Below, piece after piece: positions 1-10,500 of a stretch of DNA of 20,407 nucleotides. The notes beneath the pieces are model-generated. The model saw only the letters and a program-made list of their open reading frames with translations. It was not told the DNA's origin and ran no database searches. The translations under genes and the position numbers were made by a program. The DNA comes from Plakobranchus ocellatus (taxonomy: Eukaryota > Mollusca > Gastropoda > Plakobranchidae), in NCBI GenBank assembly GCA_019648995.1, contig BLXT01005511.1, positions 2,476,421-2,496,827 of the forward strand, read 5' to 3'. Positions within the stretch are counted from its first letter, which is position 1. Each line of letters begins with the position of its first letter.

Positions 1-581
1 AGATGGCGGAGGGGTTTTGTTTCAGGCTGGTGGGTATAGAGACGATAAATTATTATCATCATGTATTTGAATGCTCTGACAACTATTTTCCCCTTTCTGC
101 ATCTGCACTCTAGAGATCAACAAGATCTCCCATTCAATAAAATAGTATCTGCACTGACACAGGCATGTTACAACAAAAAAGGCAGTCAATGCATTTTATT
201 TCTTCTATATTCACTACAAGCACAGTCTTATTTTCTCACTCCATCGCTCGAGTTTTCATTAAATAAATTTTTTATACAAGCCTGACATAGTAATTTTCAT
301 TGTGTACGCAAAGCTGTCATATTGGGAACAGTCCAAGTGAACCACCTCTTACTATTAAGTATGTGATGCAATTTAGTCTACAGTTTACATTTTAAAAAAT
401 GGTCAATTTGTTTAGCATTGTTTAGTTTGTTTTTCAATCTTATTTTTTGCCTAGGAAAACTCGTAAGAAAAATAAATTGTAAATAGAGAAATATTTCACG
501 TAATATAATGCAGGTGTATAATTGTGCACTTTAACTTTAGAGTAAACTATAAAACGAAAGGTGAACAGGAAATGTTTCTTT
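1..581. other. Intron, no gene recognised
   Basis: AT-rich sequence. A short open frame at 61-285 has no coding character (biased to F, L, S and Q codons of AT-rich DNA) and matches nothing I know. A possible acceptor, tttgtttcag, sits at 16-25, but no plausible exon follows it. Taken as intron upstream of the exon at 1153. Confidence 0.55.
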
Positions 582-1022
582 GAAGACAGTCAATTGACTT
601 CGCTTGTTTCTTTTCATGTTGTTTAAGTTGACGCTGGAAGCTATATGAGTATTGAGGTATTCAACAAAAAATTTAGAAGACAGTCAATTGGCTTCGCTTG
701 TTTCTTTTAATGCTGCTTAAGGTATTCAACAAAAAATTTAGAAGACAGTCAATTGGCTTCGCTTGTTTCTTTTAATGCTGCTTAAGTTGACGCTAGAAGC
801 TATATGAGTATTGAGGTATTCAACAAAAAATTTAGAAGACAGTCAATTGACTTCGCTTGTTTCTTTTCATGTTGTTTAAGTTGACGCTAGAAGCTATATG
901 AGTATTGAGGTATTCAACAAAAAATTTAGAAGACAGTCAATTGGCTTCGCTTGTTTCTTTTAATGATGTTTAAGTTGACGCTAGAAGCTATATGAGTATT
1001 GAGGTATTCAACAAAAAAAAAT
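582..1022. repeat. 94-bp tandem repeat, five units
   Basis: Units start at 582, 676, 741, 835 and 929, each opening gaagacagtcaattg. Four are 94 bases long and the second is 65, having lost 29 internal bases between two AG dinucleotides. Sequence variants divide the units into two types: units 1 and 4 read ttgacttc and tttcatgttg; units 2, 3 and 5 read ttggcttc and tttaatg. The last unit runs into an A/T homopolymer block. It sits in the intron about 130 bases before exon 1. Confidence 0.95.
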
Positions 1023-1152
1023 TTTTTTTTTTAATGGCATTTAGAAAATTATTCCACGTTCGACCATTTCGCAATAATTAAGACTGTGATTTTGTAAACA
1101 CTTTCAAACTTAGTGGGTTTATTTTCTTTTCTGTGTATTCTTCTGTCCCTAG

Positions 1153-1234
1153 GAACGCCAGGCCCAGATGATGTCGAACATTGCCAATTTGGAGATTCCC
1201 GGAGAACTCGCTCTGGTCTACAGCAGACTAGATG
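1153..1234 (+). CDS. MYO15: Myosin exon 1 of window: neck-tail junction
   Basis: Encodes window residues 1-27, beginning ERQAQMMSNIANLEIPGELA. The acceptor is a T-rich tract ending ccctag and the donor is gatg|gtcagt, leaving phase 1. A charged helix start followed by a LEIP-type element just before MyTH4 fits the post-neck linker of MyTH4-FERM myosins. The exon is open on the 5' side (phase 0 start), so upstream exons are needed. The join to exon 2 restores a D codon and keeps the frame. Confidence 0.8.
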
Positions 1235-4200
1235 GTCAGTATGGGCACTGGACATTTTTTGTAATCTCCTTTGCCCTTTCTTCATTCTCTAGCTTTGTAT
1301 GTTTCTTGTCTTAGAAAAAAAAAGTTACGAAAGCTTGAGGTTTAGTGTTATCTGTGAGGTTATAAAGGCAATTTTTTGCGACCTCTTATGGAGAGAATGG
1401 CTGATGTTATAGTTTTAAGTCCCTGAAATTTATTTTGACTATTATACATTTGTCCTCTCGATGTATCAGTTTCAAATTAATTTGTTTCTTGTCAACTATC
1501 ACATCAGTGCATTATGTATCTATTGGCTGTTTTTCCGTATTTTTTTGCTTTGTTTTGTTTTGTTTGTTGTATGTTTTTTGTTTGTTTGTTTGTTTGTTTG
1601 TTTGTTTGTTTGTTTTTGTTTGTTTTTGTTTTTTTCACTAACAGAAGTAAAATCTTTGAGATTTTGAAATGTACGAGCATATAAATGAAAGAGTGAACGA
1701 TTCTCATGGCCCCAGATTTGTGTAAATAAGCGTAGCCTCCGTTTAAGTAAAAGTTAAGTTGGTATATGTGAGGCCAGGCATGCCCTCAGACCACTGGAAC
1801 CTGTTTGGAAGTCTGCATCTCGTAATGTGTTGCTTAATTGCTGTGTGATGCAATGGTCCGGCCGGGACCGCGCCCGGGTCAATGGGATGCAAAGGTCAGT
1901 GTTTGGGCTATAGGTGTTGAACCATGATGTGACTGCAAGTTGAACGCAATTTAGTTTTCAACAGATGAAAGGGCCATTTATATTATTGTGGTTAAAAAAA
2001 AAACATTTTCAAGGTAAACGGTGTTTAAGTGACATACAGACAATATCAAATGAAGCTTTATTTTTATTCATCCTTTCTAACTTCTCTCTCTCTCTCTCTT
2101 TCTTTCTCCCTCCCTCTCTCTCTCCCTCCCTTTTTTCTGTCTCTCCCACCCTCTGTTCTCTCTTCCTCTCCATACATTATCTCTTTACTTTTTCGCCGTC
2201 TCTGCATCTCTCTCTCGCTCTCACCCCTTTCATTCTCTCCTTTCTCTCCTCCATACTCCCTCTTCTCTCTTTTTCACACTCTTCCTCATTCTCCTTATAT
2301 CTTCCTCCCCTCCTCTATGCCTGTTTTCATCTTCTCAATCTTTTTTCTCCTTCCCTCCAAATTCCTTAATATCCGTCTTCCTTGGCAAACTCGGGCTTAT
2401 TCCACCCTCGTCCCTTCCCTATTCTTCCTTTCTCTTGCTCATGCTATGTCTCGGCACCTCCCTGCTCCAGACTGGGAGCTCTACCACTCCGGCCCCACGG
2501 TGATCACTGCCCTGGGAGATGTTGTCCCTATGGACATGGGCTACAAACTGCCAGTGGACATCAACTCTCACGCCTTCAGCAAGTACACCAGTGTCTATTT
2601 CAAGGTAATCGTCTCTCAATATCTTATCAACTACATCTTTTTGTAAAAATCGATAGTTTGTTTGGTTTTTTTTTTTTTACAGGCACGAAATCTTATTTTG
2701 TATTTAGTACATGAATTGAACTTCACGAAATATGCTTTTAAAGTTTTGATCTATGACAAAGCCTCAAGTGCAATCAGATAAGTAACGAAATCCGCCTGGA
2801 AAGCCAAAGTTTTTAGAAATTTAATTTATGTCCTAATGGCCCTGTGAATTGTGTGCCATGCAATGTGAGAATCAGAATCAATACTATACGATCACATTAA
2901 AATCCATAATTAGTTTCAATACAAGTAATGTATTAACATTATTGCAAAAAAACTAAAACTCCATTTGTGTCCTTCCCAGAATCCCAACTGGGGCATGCAG
3001 ATGGAGCCGCTCGAGACTTCTTTGACGCCAGTCCAAGGGGAAGAGAACAACGCCCTCGCCCTGGCCGCCTTCAAGCTGGTATGTAGGCCTGTAACTTGCA
3101 GCAGGTTTCTGGTTGCATTTTTTTATCAGCTTCTATGTGTCATCTCTTGGTATTCTTTATTCCTCATTCGGATAAGTTGGATATATGGTTAATTCGAATT
3201 ATTCTAATGGTTTCCATGTGTGTCAAATTAAACAGCTTTGAACTATAATGCAGTTGAACTCGGCTGAAGCAGTATGTGATATCAAACATATATATTTGTA
3301 AATTATCTCTCTGCGTGCGCAATACGATTTTCTGTGTTCCACAAAGCAATGTGGATATGATCGCGATATCCGCGTTCCAGCATGCCTTTCATAAAAACAG
3401 ACTTTGTTGAAGCTGGAAAATTGTATACATAGTATATTATTGTAAGTAGATGAGAATTGGTGTGCAAGATAAATAATGTTTGTATGTGTGTGGGGACAGG
3501 GGATTGGGGAGGGTCAGAGAATACCTTAATATTTATCTATTGGAATTGGAGGATATAGAATAAAGGGATGCCAATGAAAATGATACTTTTATCGATTTGT
3601 TAATTCTAACATTTCAGATCATGCGTTTCATGTGCGACAAAAACATGAACGAGAAGATGGAGAAAGTTCTGGCAGATTTCATTGTACAGATGGTGAGTAC
3701 TGGGGATCCAGTGTTTAAAAAAATTATTTTTATAAAACAGCACGTGAACTAACAGGCAGCAGAAATTGTGCCCGTGTTTCGCAGAACTGCCTTAGAAAGA
3801 TTGAACTAAAATCGTGTGAAAGCAATGAAGCACACACTCTACTGCTGCCCTTTGTGACCGGTTATCATAACAGGAGTCCTTGGTCAGCATCAGCAATTCT
3901 CTCACAGTGATACAAATCCAAATAGTCAGATAATATGTGAGTAGGTCAATGACTTGAACAACCCCCCGGGAAAAAAAAAAGTTTTTCAAAAAATTATATG
4001 CATTTCTCATTTCATTTAAACGTTTTGCCGTATATCATCACTGAGTGAATGCCCACAAACGGCTCACTTCATGTTGGCAAGCCACATGCAGTTTTTCCCT
4101 AAGGTGCTTCATACTTTGTTGTCTCCACCTCCCTCCCCCCTCCAGGGGCTGAAACATGAGGGGCTGCGGGATGAGATCCTGTGCCAGATTGTCAACCAGA

Positions 4201-4894
4201 CGTGGCTGGACCAGAACTTGGTGAGAGCAGAGCGCGGCTGGCAACTGCTGGCTGCCTGCCTGTGCTGCTTCAACCCCAGTCCGACATTGTTCAAGTATCT
4301 GCTCAAGTGAGTGACCCAAGGGCTATATCTCTCCAATGTTGGTGTGTCTTGTTGGGGCTACTTGAAAGAACAAGTCACCTCCCGTTACTTTTATCATAAT
4401 TGTGTAAAAAAATGATTGAGATGAGAAGAATTAGATAAAATGTATCAGCTTTAAGAATAGGTTAAGTGAATGGGAGGTTGAAATAGCCTGAAACTTCAAG
4501 CCATCACCTTTGTGATTTAAAAAAGTTTTAAAAAGAACAATAAAAAAAAGAAAACAAGTTAAAAATGTTTTTCTCATATGTGTCGCATTCTGAGAAAATG
4601 CATTGGAATTCGCTAGCTCTATTTTTTTTCTGCTATACTCTTGAGAAGTAAAAAAAAAAAGGCTTTATTTTATTGCAAATTTATGTCAATCCTTTCCTGA
4701 ATGTGTTGCTTTAAAATTTCCTAACTTCAGTTCTGATTAAGATATCAACAAAATTCAAACTACAAAATGCAAAAAAAATAGAGACATGGAATGAAAAGGA
4801 ATAAAAAAGTCAACTTATAGATCTTATGAGTTTTAAAGGGTTTTCTTGATTTACCCCACACATTATATGCTCATAAGTGCTAGTCTCTCGACAC

Positions 4895-4950
<56 letters not shown>

Positions 4951-7445
4951 CTTTCCCCTGTTCACACAGATACGTGTCTGATGTTGGCGTCCAGGGCTTC
5001 AAGTTCCTGTGCCAACACAAAGTGCTACAGAGCTCCTACATGGACCCGTTGCTGAGCCGTGTGTACCCGCCTACTTTCCTGGAATGGAAGGCCATAGAGA
5101 GGAAAGCTAACATGGCGCTGGATGTCAAATTCCCAGATGGTCAGTGGGAAACCACACAAATATTAGACTTTGTCTAAAGAATTCATCGTCCCTTCTCTGA
5201 AAGTCATAGTTTGAGCTATATATATACTGATTCTTTTTAATGATTGGTTTTGCTATCCTGCTGAAAGTCTTTGCCAGATACACAACCTTGTCTTCAATTG
5301 ATCTGTATAAACAATGGCTTTGGCCTGTTTTAATCATAATCTGTCCATTTCCAACAGATGTCAACATGATTGGTCACGTGGAGTCCTGGACATCTGGAGA
5401 GTTGTTTACCTCTCACTTGCTGAAGCTAAGGTAGTGTGGGTTTAACAGAATAATCTCCTGTAGCAAGCTAGACCCTATGTTTGTTTATGAAGACACTGTG
5501 TATTTCAGTGATAAATCTATTCTAATTTCTCTCTTAAAATAAGCTTCAAATACAGAAACTGCTGTGCGTTGAAAATATATGTTAGTGCATCATTTATTCA
5601 GGTGTATTGTTTTACTTACTTTTAGATAAGACAAAGATATAGGGCCTGCCTGTCAACTTTAGGAATTTCTTTTGTTTAGGGGCCTGAAGGAGAACAGCCA
5701 GGGCTGGACACTGCAGCTGCACGAGGATGTTGACCAGTACGAACTGATGGGTTATGACTATGTCCTTGACCTTATTGGTGAAGCAGAAGTTCCCCCAGGC
5801 TTCCCAGCGGGCTTGGCTTACTTCCTTGTGTCCATCAATAGGGAGAGACCCCAACACAAGAGGCGTGTACATGCAGATGGGTGGGTAGCATTTCACTCAA
5901 TTTCCATACATAATCACTTTTTCTTTGGATGCAAGTATTTAGTTTGTTCGCAGCGTCCTGTGGATGAATGAGAGTCTCACATGAAATGTTGAATACAGGA
6001 AAATACAAATGCATACACAGACTTGATGAATGACTCTTGTGTAGTTTTACTTACTGATAGGAAGACAAGTGAAATGAGATGGCCATAAAAAAGGAGCAAG
6101 AGATATAGTTATGAAGAGAAAGAGGAGATGGGGAAAGAGGGACACAAAGAGGAGAAAGAGAAGAAGACAATGTGGTCAGACACTGTAGCTTATAGTGAGG
6201 AGTTTCTGTACATTGACAAAAGCACAACTCTCTACTGAACTTATTTTTATCATCTTCAAGTGAATCTATGTGTTATAGATTTGTGGAATTTTGGGTCAAC
6301 TCTTCAGTTAGGATGATTAACAAGCCTCGAATATAATTCTGGCAGATTGTAAAGGGCTTTTTTTTTCAATGCATTTGCACAAAATAGAATGGACCTTGTT
6401 AGCATTTAGTCAAAGTGATTTGCACAATAATTATTGTTTAAAAAAATTAATAGCAAAGCCGATTGAGTGAAAATCCAGTTAGGTTGAGTATGACCTTGCT
6501 TTTCAGCTTCTCCCATTGTTTTCCAAGAAACAAACCAAGAATTTTCTGTTGGTTTTTTTTCTTCTAGCCCTCACAACCCAGAGCGGGAAAGAGTCATGGC
6601 ATTGATTGGGCCTCTGCCAGAGATGAGCAAACGGGAAATCCCCATCTCTATCTCAGTTGGTCACAAGGGCTCTGGCAATCAGGCTGAGGAGGAGGAGCTG
6701 GGCTTCTCCACCACAAGTGTTCTGAACCAACGCCCTACAGAAATCCTGCCTCTGGGACTCTCTGGAGACAGCCGTATGAACTTTCGGTACACAAAGCGCT
6801 CTCGTGCTCCTCCAGCACCGGCCATGAACGGCCACATCCCAAACGGGATTGCCAATGGACACATTCCCACAATCACGGAAGATGACGAGGACGCGTTTAG
6901 CAGCAAGGACTTGTCAAACTTGTCCAGCAACCGCCTCAATGTCCGCTATTTTGGGAATGGAGACAACCCCGGTCTTGCCCAGCGAGACTTGTCTGCCAGC
7001 AAGATGAACCAGCGGTACAACAAAAAGGGTGCCAGGGGAGGTAATGTTGGTGTGTCCGGACAGATTATGAAACGGCAGAACCAGCAAAACTCCCACCGAG
7101 AGGAAGGCACACACTCTGACAACACAGACTGGTCGCACCTGGTGGAGGACATCTTCAACAACGCTCTGGAAACCCACATTGAGCAGGATGGGCGAGCCCT
7201 GGGGCCCAGGATCATGGGGGGAGGCAGGGGAGTGCCTGGACTACAGCAGGTAGGGAAAGGGGATTGTGTAATGTCGAGGAGAGAGCGAGAGAGAGTGAGA
7301 GTTGGGTTGTTTGTATATAACCAGTTAACAATCAGGTCATCTCAGGCTTTTCAGACCTTCCATCGGCCAAGACGTCGTTAGCAGGCTCGAACCTATGACA
7401 GAAGAATCCCTGCAGATCTCAAGGCGGATTCGTTATCTACTATGC

Positions 7446-7500
<55 letters not shown>

Positions 7501-10500
7501 GACAGGTGTGGACTTTTCCTGATGGCAGGTTGGGATGGATATTAAAACAAAAGAGTTGAAATACAGAGAAGCTGGGGGAGAGGATAGAGATAGAAGATTG
7601 AGAATCATAGAGAGATTCAAAGGCGAGGGAAAGGTTGAAGGAGAGATTTAGAGACTGAAAGAAGATAGAAAAGTGGGGACAGGAAAAGAAAGAGTGTAGA
7701 TACTGATCAATTCAAAGACAAAATATAAAGAGGAAGATGAGAAAGGAAGGGGCCTTTGGTGGCTCCGGGGCTGCTACCATTTTGCTTTGAGGCATGAAAG
7801 GTTTTTGAGTTTATAATTGATCCCACCACCAATTACCCGCTCAAAGGGAGCCAAAAACCCTAGATCAATGAATCGGTGAACCTTTATATTCCAACTACAG
7901 CCAGGATGTGCTGATGGAATCAGCATTGTGAGTTGAAAGCTCTTAGGACTGTCACATCTTTTAAAAAGGAATTGTCATAGGAAAAGTTTTCTTTTTATAC
8001 AGAATGGAAACATTCATGCTAATTATTGACCAAAATGTGCACCCCTTGCTCCTTTACCTTGCATCAAACTCACATTGTTGTTGTTTTCTTTTCTATTTTA
8101 TTTTACAGCCCCCAACCCAACAACCTGCAAATTTGGTTGGTCTGGGGATTCCAAATGGTGGCCTCAATCTACAGACACCCCTGGTGCCGCCGCCCTTTGG
8201 CTTCAACTCACCTTCAAATCTCCCTACTTTCGGCCTGGCTTCTAACGGTGAGTATTCTACATGTTTTTTGGGTAGCCTGGATACTGTGGGCACAGAGAAA
8301 TGAGAACATTGTACTAACACTCATTGCTTTGATACAGGGTTTCAGGATTAATTAGCTGCTTCTACTATTACATGAATTGTTCGTTTACCTAATTGTTTGA
8401 GATGTGTAGTAACTGTTATCCTTTACAAATAATATGACGAAGCATGGAATATGTCTTAAGTTTTTTAAATTTTCTATATTGTTTTACTCATCCTTTTTAA
8501 TTTTTTATTTGTTGATATTTGAATATTTTTGTGCGATTTTTTTCTCTGAGCCTGATGATTTTTTTTCTTTTTTGGTCTGGGTGTGTTTGTATGGGTGTTG
8601 GGTTGGGGTGAGCATTTTTGTTTTGACAACTAATAGCTCATTCAATTAGTAAATAGCAATAACATTAAACATTTTGTTTTTATTATAGTCAATGTTTTTT
8701 TCATGACCCAAGTGATTTTCTTTGCTATAGATCTAGCCGTTTCACTTGATTTTACTTCTGGGTATAACATGGTACAATCCACTTCGTCTTTCACCATGCT
8801 CTTCAAAATATATATGCTATTTTGACAGGTTTTTGGTCCAAGAATAAATTGTTCGCATTGGTGCACAATAAAGGCTGATTTCTTTATATTGAAGTGTATG
8901 CTTGGAAACAGCTTTGTGATACCATTAGCCCTGAAATAACCTACTGACAAAATGACAAGGCTTTTTGAAAAACGCTGTTTCAGATTCGCTGCAGCAGATA
9001 GCTTCCCAACAGATGGCCCAGCAGCAAGCTGTTCTCCAGGCTTTTCTGGTAAGTCTTCATGATAAAGTCACTTTGTCTGTCCACCCAGCACCAAATGAGT
9101 AGCTTGGTCGCTAGAGACCTGGCAAAAATAAAGGCTATGAGGAAAGCAATAGCAAACTATCTCTGAATGCAGTAAGTCAAGAACATTCAGCATTCTGCGT
9201 CTGGTTCCCCGATGCTTGGACTAAGTATGGGTCTCACTCTGCTTCTTTTTTTTATAGATACCCCTTTTAAAAAAGCAGGCCTTATATCAATGTTGTTTTT
9301 AATTTTCACTGGTCAAATATATTGAACTTAATTACTGCTTAATTTCAGTTGTCACATTCACTGCAATGGGTGCATTTGTTAAAGCCCAAGTCTTATAATC
9401 ATACAAGGGATAAAAAATAAGCTGTAATGTTCAGTCTATAAGACTACACAGCCAAACTTGGCAACAGGGCGAGCATTTCTATAGTGAAAGGGAAGGAACA
9501 ACCTCTTGGCGAGTATGGGATTCGTCTTCATTAGGGAACTGAATTTCTGCTATATTAGTAGAAGAAAAAGTTGATGTTATTGTTAGTCTTCAATGCAAGT
9601 TTAACATGAGAACACCATTCGATATCACTACTGAATGCAAAAGAGTGTGCAGGATTTTTTTAAGGGTAGTTTGATGTGAAGCGGTGGGTGATATAAATGA
9701 GTTGGGGGTGGGAAGGGGGGACTGAGACTAATAGATTATTGCGAATTAGCCTGAATTTGGTATGGTGTTTCTCTTATTGAAACACCATTGCTAGTCCCTG
9801 CAGACTGACTGATGCTAAATCTGATATCTCTAGAGCATGGATGAAGTCTTGGCACAAAATTTAAAATCTTGTGTCCTGTTTCAGCAGCAACAGCAACAGC
9901 AACAGCAGCAGGCTCTGTATGAGGCCAGCCTACAGCAACAGCGGCAACTTCAGCAGCAGCAACAACAACGAGAACAGCAACAGCAGCAGCAGGCAGCCAG
10001 TCAGCAGGCAGCAGCGCTGCAGTCGGCTCTACAACAGCAAGAGTTGCAAAACAAACTGTTGCAGCAGAGTATCGAGCAGGAGAGACTGCGGCAGCAACTA
10101 CAGCAGGTGCAGCTACAACAACAGGTGTGGTGGTGGTGGTGGTTGTCGTTATTGTTGAAGACAGATTTTTCACCAGTGTGCTTATCACCCTCTTTTTATG
10201 CTGTAGAAGATGTTTGGGGACTTTGAGATAATGGGGAAAGTACAAAGCAGTTGTGATTGTTTTTAATAAGTCCTCTTTATCCATGTTTATTATGTGGGAT
10301 CTTTTTGTTAAAAGTTTGCCGAAAACTCATGAATTAACCCTGGTCTTGTTTTCTAAACTTATGTGCTCAATTTAATTGTATCATGACTCTCACACAAATA
10401 TCCCATAAACATTACATCAAGTTTATCCAGAAACAATACGACTAAGATTGGGATGTTGTCACAAGAAGTTTACATTTGAAATAATCTGTACTAAGAATTT

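Noticed and set aside
582..1022. CRISPR-like array
   Set aside because: Units are directly contiguous with no unique spacers, and the surrounding gene is eukaryotic. It is a minisatellite.
1850..1890. GC-rich patch with short inverted repeat (ggtcc/ggacc) as a regulatory element or SINE head
   Set aside because: No box A/B pair, no second copy in the window, and the stem is only five bases.
2029..2646. 205-residue open frame
   Set aside because: Most of it is translation of a CT-rich tract. Only 2471-2604 is coding, as exon 2.
7750..7880. Possible old transposon between SINE copy 1 and exon 10
   Set aside because: No terminal repeats, coding remnant or second copy could be found by eye.
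9736..10284. 182-residue minus-strand A/V/T-rich open frame
   Set aside because: It is the antisense shadow of the Q-rich exon 12 (CAG/CAA read as CTG/TTG frames).
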